Source: Aliivibrio sp. S3MY1
GTDB taxonomy: Bacteria > Pseudomonadota > Gammaproteobacteria > Enterobacterales > Vibrionaceae
Direction: 5' to 3'
Assembly: GCF_028765575.1 (NCBI RefSeq)
Contig: NZ_JARACO010000009.1
Span: forward strand, 62,001 to 126,000
Length of the DNA: 64,000 nucleotides
Part shown: positions 47,115 to 55,290 of the stretch, piece after piece
Layout of the letters: each line of letters starts with the position of its first letter
Numbering within the stretch: position 1 is the first letter of the stretch
The notes under the pieces: generated by a model
Told to the model about the DNA's origin: nothing
What the model saw: only the letters and a program-made list of their open reading frames with translations
Databases searched by the model: none
Translations under genes and position numbers: made by a program

Positions 47115-47780
47115 ATGTATTCACCAGATGATATCAATTACTTTGCTTTTATTGGTCAACAATACCCTCAAGAAAGCGTAGTAGTCAGTAAAGAGCGTAT
47201 TTTTATGTCGTTATTTACCTATAATAAAAATTACGTAATTCTAAAAGTACTAAATAGTAAGTCAGTTAATAACATTACTGATGTCTCCCTTTCTATCTAT
47301 CGAGAGGGGTGCGCTATGGTTTTAGGTGCTCATTGGCGCACTAAATTGAACTCAAGCAACTTTACGAGTTTAGTTCCGATTAATCCTCAAATAATTGATT
47401 TTCCAATCTATCCAACGGTAGGCGAAGTTGCTACCTTTGAAGTGCATTTTGTTGATGATATGACAGGGCAACTATTGAAAGTCATTTCTTTCATCCCTCA
47501 ATCTAATGATTTTACGCAATCTTTTGTAAATGAGTTTAGTGAATTAAAAGCTGAACCTTATCAGACAGTACATTTCTCGCGTTCATTTGCTAAGTTTAAT
47601 CAACTATCATTAGTGGCTATGGAAGACGCTATTATTTTGTCTTCTCCAGCTTCAATAATTAAAAAAGTAGCAGAAGAAAATGAGCCTCAATTCTTCACGA
47701 TGAATGCAAAAGAAGATGGTTTACCTTCTTTAGAAGAGGTGGAAGAAGAGGCGTTTAGGTTGCAAGAGGAGAACGCTTAA
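47115..47780 (+). CDS. Unknown plasmid protein, first of three-gene cluster
   Basis: 221 residues, no signal peptide or membrane segment, acidic C-terminal tail ending in EEENA-like sequence. The central part is strand-rich with aromatic residues. I do not recognise a family. AAAAGAGG precedes the ATG. It ends in the first base of the lipoprotein gene, so three genes (47115-49394) form an operon: a soluble protein, a lipoprotein and another soluble protein. Confidence 0.65.
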   Translation: MYSPDDINYFAFIGQQYPQESVVVSKERIFMSLFTYNKNYVILKVLNSKSVNNITDVSLSIYREGCAMVLGAHWRTKLNSSNFTSLVPINPQIIDFPIYPTVGEVATFEVHFVDDMTGQLLKVISFIPQSNDFTQSFVNEFSELKAEPYQTVHFSRSFAKFNQLSLVAMEDAIILSSPASIIKKVAEENEPQFFTMNAKEDGLPSLEEVEEEAFRLQEENA

Positions 47781-48595
47781 TGCTTCGTTTTGCATTGATT
47801 TTATCTGTATTACTTAATGTGGTGGCATGTTCCACCACTGAGGAAGCAGTTCAACAAACTCAGCCTGTATTATCATTATCTTCTATAAATACAGATCTAA
47901 TTTATTATATTGAAAAGTGGGCTAATCTCGATACACCAAGTAAGCCATTAATATACTTAAGTAATGACCCTCAATTTATGACAGAGCAATTATCCGCTAA
48001 TTGGTGTGGTGACGCTGTAGATAGGGTTTTGCTAGTCAATGCATTGGATTCATTATGTGATGATTCTGAAGGCTATAGAGATGGCCAATATTGTGTAAAA
48101 GAGGATATTAAAGCCCCTATCTTTGCGTACTCATTTGAACCTTCCCAATCTGCGGTATGTGACGATTTAACTCAACATGACTTAATGGTTACGGTCCCAT
48201 TTAATCCTGAAAATCAAGCATGGTTAGATCATGTTCGTTCGCTTGGGTTCTTAACTCACAAGCAACGAGAAATGAAATTATTTTGGGATGAAGAGCTTAC
48301 TCAACGAAAGTTAAAACGAGAGAAAGCGGAAGCGTTAGAGGTTTTACGTACAGAACAACGAGCCTTCTATCAAAATAAATTTGCGATAGAGGGGAAGTAT
48401 AATCATGTTGTTTGTAAGTTAGATTCTAATTCAGGGCTGCTTATGAATAAGTATATTGGTCGTGTTTTAGCAACGTTTGATAATGAAGTTCAAGTACAAC
48501 TTATTGACTATACTGGCCGCCTGAAAGCCCCTGATTTTCAGAAAAATAAAGTAGTAAGTGAATCATATGCCTTATGGGAGATGTGCGATGTCTGA
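47780..48595 (+). CDS. Lipoprotein of unknown function
   Basis: 271 residues with a lipoprotein signal (lipobox VVAC, Cys at residue 17). The mature protein has a coiled segment rich in Glu, Lys and Arg (about 168-195) between two domains containing four further cysteines (about 75, 93, 109 and 133). No known family recognised. A periplasmic or outer membrane location is expected. It overlaps genes on both sides, suggesting a stable complex with its neighbours. A role in entry exclusion is possible but unsupported. Confidence 0.65.
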   Translation: MLRFALILSVLLNVVACSTTEEAVQQTQPVLSLSSINTDLIYYIEKWANLDTPSKPLIYLSNDPQFMTEQLSANWCGDAVDRVLLVNALDSLCDDSEGYRDGQYCVKEDIKAPIFAYSFEPSQSAVCDDLTQHDLMVTVPFNPENQAWLDHVRSLGFLTHKQREMKLFWDEELTQRKLKREKAEALEVLRTEQRAFYQNKFAIEGKYNHVVCKLDSNSGLLMNKYIGRVLATFDNEVQVQLIDYTGRLKAPDFQKNKVVSESYALWEMCDV

Positions 48596-49394
48596 TATTT
48601 ATATGAGTGGGACATTATTTGGAGATGCAAGCATTGGTATTGTTCAATATGAGGCATTGCGTTGGTTTAAAGAGTGTGAACCTCAAATAAAAAGCATGGT
48701 AAGTGATCTTCTTTCTGGTCAAGTTAATGAGCTATCAGAATTGCTTAATGATGAAGATAATCAGCGAAGTTTTTACTTATCTCATGTCGAATCAGTTGAT
48801 ATAACGTTAGGGCCAAGGTTCGCGAGGGCATGTGCGATTGCTTATTATGACCGAAATGACTTACCTCAATACTCTTCAGGATTACTAGGTTTAAGGCATG
48901 ATGAGTCTTTTTTTCATAGCTGGGTCGATATGGTCAGAATTGAGCAATACCATGTCATTTTAGAGTTGGTAATGAATATCTCTCAAGATGTCACAGGTCG
49001 TTCGTTTAATTATTTATTTGAATTAAACTTTAATGACGTTGTTATCGAACCGATAGTAAACACAGCAGAATATCAAAAAGAGGTCTTTGGCATTGCGAGT
49101 TCATTTCATCATTTATTACAAATATCACCAAGTTTGTATAGTGCGGATTTTTCAAGAAATTTACCGATGAAATCAAATATATGTCCTTTTAAATATCAAC
49201 AGGCGCGTAGTCTTTATGAGTTGCTAAAGCAGTATGATTTAACATTTGATAGTTACAATCTGAAGGATTTATCGGGGCTGATATTAAGTAACTCGTTGTT
49301 AGGAGTAGATAGCTATCAAGATTATTCTAATGTGGTTTCAAAATGGTTGGATCATTCATTGTTAATGCAGGCTTCAAGCTTAGCAAGGCATTAA
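48588..49394 (+). CDS. Unknown soluble protein, third gene of the cluster
   Basis: 268 residues from the ATG at 48588, which has GGAG upstream and overlaps the lipoprotein stop by 8 bases; the longer frame from 48558 is less likely. No signal peptide. Helical composition with several Leu-rich segments. No recognised family. It is the last gene before the convergent gene at 49452; the 57-base gap is AT-rich without a clear terminator hairpin. Confidence 0.6.
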   Translation: MSDIYMSGTLFGDASIGIVQYEALRWFKECEPQIKSMVSDLLSGQVNELSELLNDEDNQRSFYLSHVESVDITLGPRFARACAIAYYDRNDLPQYSSGLLGLRHDESFFHSWVDMVRIEQYHVILELVMNISQDVTGRSFNYLFELNFNDVVIEPIVNTAEYQKEVFGIASSFHHLLQISPSLYSADFSRNLPMKSNICPFKYQQARSLYELLKQYDLTFDSYNLKDLSGLILSNSLLGVDSYQDYSNVVSKWLDHSLLMQASSLARH

Positions 49395-49451
49395 ATACGC
49401 TCTATGATATGTTTATATATTGATATACTAATGAGCATGTATTTTCTTAAT

Positions 49452-49919
49452 TTATTGCACTAAGACTACCATAATGACGCATGCTTGGTGCTCCCAACGC
49501 CATTCAGTCATAACTTTAAATATGTTGTTTACCTCTTCGGCTCCCTCACATTTAAGCCTTCGCGTTTCATAAACGATGGCGTTTATCCAATCTCTTAATT
49601 GTATAAAAGCAAGAACAGGATGACTTTCTGATTCTTGGCTGATTAAACGAGTTCTATCTGATGACAGTGTATAGTTCTTTAACTGCTTTCCTTCTCCCGT
49701 TGTTAGTTGATGATAGATATTTAAAAATGTTTGGCTTGTTTCACTTGATAGTGTTACCCCTTCAATATTATTCATTGGCAAAAATGGAACATTATTTAAT
49801 TGGTCCTTTTCGTGCCGTATTTGATGGGGTAAATGAAGCTTCAATGGAAAAAATTTCAATTTTGCTGTGGAACTGATTGAAAAAACAGGCGGTATGTCTG
49901 TTGTATCATACGTATCCAT
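49452..49919 (-). CDS. Unknown protein next to the nuclease gene
   Basis: 155 residues, no signal peptide or membrane segment. A helical C-terminal half contains RDWINAIVYETRR and a final hydrophobic stretch with WRWEHQA. No family recognised. It is 16 bases downstream of the nuclease gene on the same strand (GGAGAAGGA before the ATG), so it is probably in its operon. An inhibitor of the nuclease is a possibility by analogy, but the nuclease is exported and this protein is not, so I would not rank that highly. Confidence 0.6.
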   Translation of the reverse strand: MDTYDTTDIPPVFSISSTAKLKFFPLKLHLPHQIRHEKDQLNNVPFLPMNNIEGVTLSSETSQTFLNIYHQLTTGEGKQLKNYTLSSDRTRLISQESESHPVLAFIQLRDWINAIVYETRRLKCEGAEEVNNIFKVMTEWRWEHQACVIMVVLVQ

Positions 49920-49935
49920 ACATATTCCTTCTCCT

Positions 49936-50691
49936 TTAACTTAGGTTGCAGCCAGAAACTCTAGCGTTAGTTTTTAATGGTTTTTTGTTTTTCAAAAAAA
50001 TGGGGACATCTATTTTTTGGCCAATTCGTTGCTCTATTTCAGCAGTAGTTACAATGTAGTTGTCAATTTGATTTGCTGTAGCTGTAGGAGAGTTTGGGAT
50101 CCACCATGCAATAACTTCATTCCCGTAATAAGCAACTTTCCAAAATGCTTCAGGGGCTTTAATGCCGTGGCTGATCATGAAGTCACCATTTTCAGGGGTT
50201 TCTCCAGTGAATACACCACCTATCACTGTTACGTCAGATTTATCTCTTCTGCACTCTACATATTGCTCAGTGACCAGCCATGAGCCCCTGTTCATTTGAG
50301 CTGCTTGCGGTAGGACGTTTGTCATAATATTGCTTTGTTTAATCGCTAAGTCACTACTATCTTGCGAATTTGCAGGGACCAAATGGCCTCTATCATATTT
50401 AACGTCATCTTTTTTTGTTTTGTATGTTGATACTGATGTTTGTTGGCATTTACTTGGTAAATTAGGGTCACGAAAAAATCGATTATAGCGGTCGTAGTTT
50501 GCAATATCTTTGACGGCAACATACTTCCATTGAATCGCACTTTTGGTTTCACAATTAATCCAAATATCAAAATTCTTATAAGCAATCTGATAAATAGGAT
50601 CTGCATGTACTGATAGTGGCAATATTGAGGCTAATGTCAGTGAAGCAAAGCAAGCAGTAGCGATTATTTTCTTTTTGAATGGTATGAGCAT
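49936..50691 (-). CDS. Exported DNA/RNA non-specific endonuclease
   Basis: 251 residues from the ATG at 50691, with GGTGA upstream; the longer frame begins at a TTG. Signal peptide with cleavage after VHA (about residue 30). The catalytic motif DRGHLVPA of the NUC1/Serratia-type beta-beta-alpha metal nucleases is at about 100-107. The downstream NVLPQAAQMNRG supplies the metal-binding Asn, and IGGVFTG closes the fold. Two to three cysteine pairs probably form disulfides. It should degrade DNA and RNA outside the cytoplasm. It lies divergently from the TfoX-like gene, with a TATAAT-type promoter at 50726-50740. Confidence 0.88.
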   Translation of the reverse strand: MLIPFKKKIIATACFASLTLASILPLSVHADPIYQIAYKNFDIWINCETKSAIQWKYVAVKDIANYDRYNRFFRDPNLPSKCQQTSVSTYKTKKDDVKYDRGHLVPANSQDSSDLAIKQSNIMTNVLPQAAQMNRGSWLVTEQYVECRRDKSDVTVIGGVFTGETPENGDFMISHGIKAPEAFWKVAYYGNEVIAWWIPNSPTATANQIDNYIVTTAEIEQRIGQKIDVPIFLKNKKPLKTNARVSGCNLS

Positions 50692-50725
50692 GTTTTTCAC
50701 CAAAATTACAACGTTAGAATATCAT

Positions 50726-50740
50726 TGTAATAGCATTATA
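50726..50740 (-). promoter_or_regulatory. Candidate promoter of the nuclease gene
   Basis: On the minus strand TATAAT is followed by GCTA and TTACA and preceded by a T-rich tract, matching the recurring element seen before transfer operons. The ATG lies 35 bases downstream. No good -35. Confidence 0.5.
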
Positions 50741-50967
50741 TAAAAAATAAAGTTGATAGTGATTATATGTGAATTATTTGTGATATCAAATCTGACGTTT
50801 GTTGTATCTTTATGGTTTATTATCAAATTTAAGAATATTTTAAGTATTTTCCTGAAAAGTGTTTTCTGTGTAATTTGGTTTGTTTTTTATGAAAATTAAC
50901 CACTATACATAGGTGACCGCTTTATGAAAAAAACATATAATAACTACGTTAAGTGATGGTTATAAAG

Positions 50968-51001
50968 TTAGCGCAACAAAATAACCCTTTTGTTGCGCTA
51001 A
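50968..51001. repeat. Perfect 14-bp inverted repeat upstream of the TfoX-like gene
   Basis: TTAGCGCAACAAAA and TTTTGTTGCGCTAA are exact inverted copies around the 6-base spacer TAACCC. There is no T-run after either side, so a simple terminator is unlikely. It lies 118 bases before the tfoX-like ATG, where it could be an operator or an mRNA leader hairpin. Confidence 0.85.
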
Positions 51002-51119
51002 TTATGACTTAAGGGAGTGTTATATCAATGCTGTAAAATTAAGTAGATGCATTGTGGGTTAATAGGTGACGTTGTAACTGTTTAAATTTGTGCTAACAAT
51101 TAGGTGGATTAGGTTGATT

Positions 51120-51911
51120 ATGGAAAATTTACTAGAGCTTTCTAAGATGGATGTTAAACAATCGGACATTAAGGCATTTGTTTATGAACTAGCTGAAATG
51201 CTGGAGTGGGATATGAATGATATTTCATATCGTCAATTATTCGGTGGAGGTTTATTTACATACAAGGATGTTATGTTCTTAAAGGTTCATGAAGGGGCTT
51301 TTTATTTTCGAGTTCCTGAAAAAATGCTCCAGCACTGGATAAGTCTTGGTAGCCAAGTGATACCGAAGGTTAATAATGCAAAGAGTGGTAATAAACGACC
51401 AAGCTTAGTGGCTGAAGAAATTACATCATTACATGTGGCCATAGAGCATCCTGTTAGTAATCCTTGTAAACGTCCAACCTATTTTTCTACAAATAATTTC
51501 TGGTATTCCATCCCAACATCAATAATGGATAAAAATAAAATTGCCTTAATACTGCAAGGGTCTTACTTGTTATGCGCTAAAGAAGATAAGAATAGTAGTA
51601 AGGTAAATGATTTGAGAAAACTTCCAAATATAACCGCAGCACTGAAGCGGATTTTAATTAAAGCTGGAGTTAATGATATTCCTGAATTAGAACAGATGGG
51701 AGCGGTTAAAGCATTTCGAGCGATCAGAAAAATTAATAGTAAAGCCAGTTATGCAATGCTGTTTTCTTTACATGCTGCATTGAATTATAAACACTATTCA
51801 TTATTAACCGATAATGAGCGTGAAGTTCTAGTTAAACAATACGAAGGGAAAATAGAAAATAGGAAACATATTAATAATGTTATGGGGTGTAAATCATGGG
51901 CAATAGCTTAA
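51120..51911 (+). CDS. TfoX/Sxy-family regulator
   Basis: 263 residues from the ATG at 51120, with AGGTTG upstream; a GTG at 51090 would add 10 residues. The N-terminal domain (about 30-75) carries the TfoX block YRQLFGGGLF, then FLKVHEGAFYFRV. The C-terminal domain (about 165-240) begins LRKLPNITAALKRIL, followed by GV-x-D-I-P-E-L and GAVKAFRAIR, as in Sxy/TfoX C-terminal domains. In Vibrio and Haemophilus these proteins act with CRP on competence genes; Vibrio TfoX and TfoY also induce type VI secretion. A plasmid-encoded copy could rewire host competence or T6SS. It overlaps the next small gene by 16 bases. Confidence 0.85.
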   Translation: MENLLELSKMDVKQSDIKAFVYELAEMLEWDMNDISYRQLFGGGLFTYKDVMFLKVHEGAFYFRVPEKMLQHWISLGSQVIPKVNNAKSGNKRPSLVAEEITSLHVAIEHPVSNPCKRPTYFSTNNFWYSIPTSIMDKNKIALILQGSYLLCAKEDKNSSKVNDLRKLPNITAALKRILIKAGVNDIPELEQMGAVKAFRAIRKINSKASYAMLFSLHAALNYKHYSLLTDNEREVLVKQYEGKIENRKHINNVMGCKSWAIA

Positions 51912-52129
51912 CTCTCTATGAGTCAAAAGATTATATTTTATTAAATGGTGATTCTCAAATGGCTGATATAAGCCCAACTATGTCTAGAAAGAAAGGTGTT
52001 TTTAAAAATGAAAATCATTGGACTCTCCTTGGCGGTAAACCATTATCGCATGAAGAGGGGTTGCATATAGATGACCTATTGAATAGAGCTGAGCATGAAT
52101 ATCTGGAAGTTTTTTTAGAAGCAGTTTAG
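51896..52129 (+). CDS. Small protein coupled to the TfoX-like gene
   Basis: 77 residues, hydrophilic, no recognised domain. Its ATG lies within the end of the tfoX-like gene, preceded by GGGGTG at a suitable distance, so it is translated from the same message. It may be a partner or modulator of the TfoX-like protein, by context only. Confidence 0.6.
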   Translation: MGNSLTLYESKDYILLNGDSQMADISPTMSRKKGVFKNENHWTLLGGKPLSHEEGLHIDDLLNRAEHEYLEVFLEAV

Positions 52130-52176
52130 CCATTTATTATATTGTTTAGCGAATATGTTAATTACAGGGCGTTGTT

Positions 52177-54705
52177 ATGAATAAAAATGTAAGCTCATTG
52201 AAAGGGTCTGTTAGTTCGATTCAATCTAAATCCTCAAATGTTAAATTGAATAAGAGAGGTGTTTTATACCTTCTCACATTTATTTCTGGTTTTGCTTCTT
52301 TAGGTTATCAGTATTTTTGGTTTAAATCTTTAACCGTTACCGTTGGTGTTGATTTATATTCTAGCAGTGTCGTTATCGCTGGTTTCTTTTTAGGATTAGG
52401 CTTAGGCACACTCTTTTTTTCCAGAGATAAATTTCGTGATCTTGCTTATTATAAACTTGAATTCTATGTTACTGCTTTAGCTATTTTATGCTCATTCATA
52501 TCGCAATCTCTTTGGCTTTATTTAAATCTATCTGAAATGCTAGGTATTGGCGCACTTGTTGTAACGGGTATCACTTTTGCCATTCCAGCGTTTTTTATGG
52601 GGGGAACATTATTAGCATTGATCAGGTTATTCATAAAACTTGAACACCCTTTGCATGAAGGTGTTGTATATGGTGTTAACTTATTCGGTGCGATGTTAGG
52701 GCTATTTCTATCTGCTAGCGTATTACTTCCCTTACTTGGTGTGACAAAAAGTTTATATGTCCTTTATTCATTGAATGCTTTTATTGTGGTGGTGGGTTTC
52801 TGGGTTGAAAAGAATGTAATAAGTAAACCTCTTCCAAGTAAGGCGACATCATCCGTTTCCCCCCGTTATGATCTTATCGCTCTTTATGCCCTTACTGGTT
52901 TCTGCTCACTTTCCTATGAAATATCATGGCTACAATTATTGAATCAAATAATCCCATCAAGAAGCATTAACTATTCAGTCATTGTGACGGTGATGCTTGG
53001 TGGTCTTGGTATTGGCAGTACGCTCTTTGCCTCTTTGACATTATCGAGAAAAGCCGCATACCGAAGTGTGCTTATTTTGTCCTCACTATCAGTCATATCA
53101 CCGCTTTGTTTTATTTTCTTTTTATCGCAAAGCTTATCGTTTCATACATCAAATGATGTTTTTTACTTTGTGGTTTCATTCTTTGACTATCTGAATGGTG
53201 ACCCATCGGTTCCTCATGCGTATTGGCAATTGAGAATATTAGAAGTGTTAAATATATTTCCAATTGTATTGTTTACAGTTTTCATCCCAAGTATTTTGTT
53301 CGGGGCTATTTTCCCACTGGTTATCAAAATATCGCGACGTTCTGATACTGCATTGGATACTGGCGTTTTATTAGGCACGAACACGCTTGCAGGCGTATTA
53401 GCAACAATACTTACTGGATTTATATTAATCCCTTCACTTGGTGTGGTCCCTTCATTAAAGGTGATCATGTGGATTGGTATTGTATTTATTACTTTCTTAT
53501 CATTAAAAAATCAAGGTGCTAAAAAGTGGGCATTTATAGCCATATTACTGTCATGTGGTTTTGTCATTCAACACGCACTGCCAACGAATAAAACGCACCT
53601 TCTATTAGCTGAGAGATATGAGGGAACAGAAGCCGAGTCAGTATTTTTTACTGAAGGTAAAGGGTACTCAATTTCTGTTTTTCAGGAAAATTCAGGTAGC
53701 GATTCATTTAAGAGGTTGTTTGTTCGTGGTGAATCGAATACTGCTGACTCAATGCCTTCTTTACGTTATATGCGTTTACAATCTTACTTACCTTACTTTG
53801 TTCATAATTCAGAGCCAAAAGATGCATTAGTCATTGGTTTGGGTACGGGCATCACGGCTGGTGCTTTTTCTCAAGTTGATTCAATTAACTCGGTTGATGT
53901 CTTTGAATTGTTACCCGATATGATTGAAGCAACTCAATTATTCAAAGAGAGTAATTACGATATCGTCAATCAAGATAAAGTGAACGTTACGATTGGTGAT
54001 GGGCGTCTTCAGCTAGCTAAAACAGATAAGATGTATGACATCATCACTCTTGAGCCACCACCACCGTCAAGTGCTGGTGTTAATAATTTGTATTCGTCAG
54101 AATTCTATCAATTAGCTAAAGCCAGAATGAACAGAGATGGAATTGTTGCGCAGTGGTTCCCGTTAACGACTCAGAGCTCTATGGCCTCTCGTGCCATATT
54201 AAACACAATGATGGAAAACTTTAAATTCGTTAATGTGTGGTATACAGAAAGATTTGAAGCTTTAATTATCGGCTCAGACCATCCATTTAATAAACTCACG
54301 TTTTCTGATATTCAATCCAAATGGGATGCTAACCCTAAGATAGCGAGTTCGCTTGCAGACGTTGGGATAGAAAACACGACGGATTTAATCGCTACCTACC
54401 TTGGGTCTAATAATGATTTCATCACTTATTTGAATGACTCTAATCTTATTACTGATGACAACGCTCTATTAGAAGTAGACCAGTACAATCTATTTATAGA
54501 TGATATTTTATTTACTTATCAAGAAATACTAACTGTATTTGAACAGTCTGAATTTATAACTGTGCCGAATAGTTATCAGCTTGATTTGAATCACAAGCAC
54601 CAACTACAACGGTTGATGTTAACGGATGTTTTCAATAAGACTGATTATGGACACTTTAAAGGTGATCCGTATGTAGATTGGTTGATTTCTTCTCATTCTA
54701 AATAG
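52177..54705 (+). CDS. Membrane protein fused to a spermidine synthase-like domain
   Basis: 842 residues. Two blocks of membrane segments (about 27-205 and 225-470, some 12 to 14 helices) precede a C-terminal domain (about 480-760). That domain has the aminopropyltransferase Rossmann blocks: LVIGLGTGITAG (SAM-binding loop), VDVFELLPDMI, IGDGRL, and ITLEPPPPSSAGVNNLYSSEFY. In spermidine synthases the last segment holds a catalytic Asp (usually D-x-P); here it is E-P-P-P-P, so polyamine synthesis is doubtful. Fused membrane/SpeE-like proteins are known but mostly uncharacterised. Single gene on the plasmid, AGGG before the ATG; function here unknown. Confidence 0.8.
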   Translation: MNKNVSSLKGSVSSIQSKSSNVKLNKRGVLYLLTFISGFASLGYQYFWFKSLTVTVGVDLYSSSVVIAGFFLGLGLGTLFFSRDKFRDLAYYKLEFYVTALAILCSFISQSLWLYLNLSEMLGIGALVVTGITFAIPAFFMGGTLLALIRLFIKLEHPLHEGVVYGVNLFGAMLGLFLSASVLLPLLGVTKSLYVLYSLNAFIVVVGFWVEKNVISKPLPSKATSSVSPRYDLIALYALTGFCSLSYEISWLQLLNQIIPSRSINYSVIVTVMLGGLGIGSTLFASLTLSRKAAYRSVLILSSLSVISPLCFIFFLSQSLSFHTSNDVFYFVVSFFDYLNGDPSVPHAYWQLRILEVLNIFPIVLFTVFIPSILFGAIFPLVIKISRRSDTALDTGVLLGTNTLAGVLATILTGFILIPSLGVVPSLKVIMWIGIVFITFLSLKNQGAKKWAFIAILLSCGFVIQHALPTNKTHLLLAERYEGTEAESVFFTEGKGYSISVFQENSGSDSFKRLFVRGESNTADSMPSLRYMRLQSYLPYFVHNSEPKDALVIGLGTGITAGAFSQVDSINSVDVFELLPDMIEATQLFKESNYDIVNQDKVNVTIGDGRLQLAKTDKMYDIITLEPPPPSSAGVNNLYSSEFYQLAKARMNRDGIVAQWFPLTTQSSMASRAILNTMMENFKFVNVWYTERFEALIIGSDHPFNKLTFSDIQSKWDANPKIASSLADVGIENTTDLIATYLGSNNDFITYLNDSNLITDDNALLEVDQYNLFIDDILFTYQEILTVFEQSEFITVPNSYQLDLNHKHQLQRLMLTDVFNKTDYGHFKGDPYVDWLISSHSK

Positions 54706-54772
54706 ATGGAATATGTATATTTTAATGAAAGGATTCAGGGGTTTTTCTTTATCACAAATATTTTAAAAATAA

Positions 54773-54813
54773 ACCTCGTGAGGTATTGATAACCTCGCGA
54801 GGTTTGCTATTAT
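54773..54813 (+). promoter_or_regulatory. Promoter with twin palindromic operators before the anti-CRISPR gene
   Basis: Two near-identical palindromes are seen: ACCTCGTGAGGT (54773-54784) and ACCTCGCGAGGT (54792-54803, extending to a perfect 14-bp AACCTCGCGAGGTT). A -35 TTGATA (54786-54791) lies between them and an extended -10 TGC-TATTAT (TATTAT at 54808-54813) follows, with a 16-base spacer that is filled by the second palindrome. A repressor on these sites would block RNA polymerase directly. Acr operons are usually controlled by Aca proteins through such inverted repeats. The start codon is 44 bases downstream. Confidence 0.8.
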
Positions 54814-54857
54814 GTATCTGTCGAAACGAAACATACTTATTTATAGAGAGATAGAAA

Positions 54858-55289
54858 ATGAAAGTATTTCACACAAGCCCAGATGTTATTACAAAAATTG
54901 ACAATAGCCCTCTTCGTACTTTTGCTGATTGCCTTTTCTTCTCTGATGATGTTTACCAAATGGCAGCTTGTGAAACTATCACTTACTCTTTAGAAATTGA
55001 CGAAGATATGATCATTCGTACTTGGCAGCTTGATGATGCTGAAATTATCAGTGAAGTTGCTGAACTGTTCCAATGTGATTTAGAGCTTGCCGAGTCTATA
55101 TTAGACGCAAGTGAAAGCGAATGGGACTTAGAAAATTGCGATGGTGAAAAGTCTTGGGCACTTCAAGCATTGCGTGGAAAGTGTGCAAAAAAAATGGGCT
55201 ACGAAGCGTGTGAAGACGAAGACGAACAGGGAACTGTGTACATTATTCCTATGTTTAATCGTGAATCTGATTTAAAAATTGAGGCTTAA
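54858..55289 (+). CDS. acrIF11: AcrIF11-family anti-CRISPR protein
   Basis: 143 residues. It aligns over its full length, from memory, with AcrIF11 (132 residues, Pseudomonas). Matching blocks are the start FHTSP followed by I-T-x-I, L-x-F-x-x-D-x-Y-x-M, T-Y-x-x-x-I-D-E-x-x-I-I, then C-D-x-x-x-A-E-x-I-L, S-W-x-x-Q-A, K-x-x-G-Y and the late D-E-Q-G-T-x-Y-x-I-x-M block. AcrIF11 is an ADP-ribosyltransferase that modifies Cas8f of type I-F Cascade and blocks DNA recognition, to my knowledge. Type I-F systems are common in Vibrio. GAGAG precedes the ATG. It is first in an operon with an Aca candidate and is read from the palindrome-containing promoter at 54773-54813. Confidence 0.88.
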   Translation: MKVFHTSPDVITKIDNSPLRTFADCLFFSDDVYQMAACETITYSLEIDEDMIIRTWQLDDAEIISEVAELFQCDLELAESILDASESEWDLENCDGEKSWALQALRGKCAKKMGYEACEDEDEQGTVYIIPMFNRESDLKIEA

Positions 55290-55290
55290 T

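Larger units (their letters stand above)
50692..51119. other. Intergenic region between the nuclease and the TfoX-like gene
   Basis: About 430 bases without a gene. Near the left end it contains the nuclease promoter element (50726-50740). The middle is AT-rich without clear structure. The perfect hairpin at 50968-51001 is near the right end. The last 100 bases form the presumed leader of the TfoX-like gene; no convincing -35/-10 pair stands out there. Confidence 0.6.
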
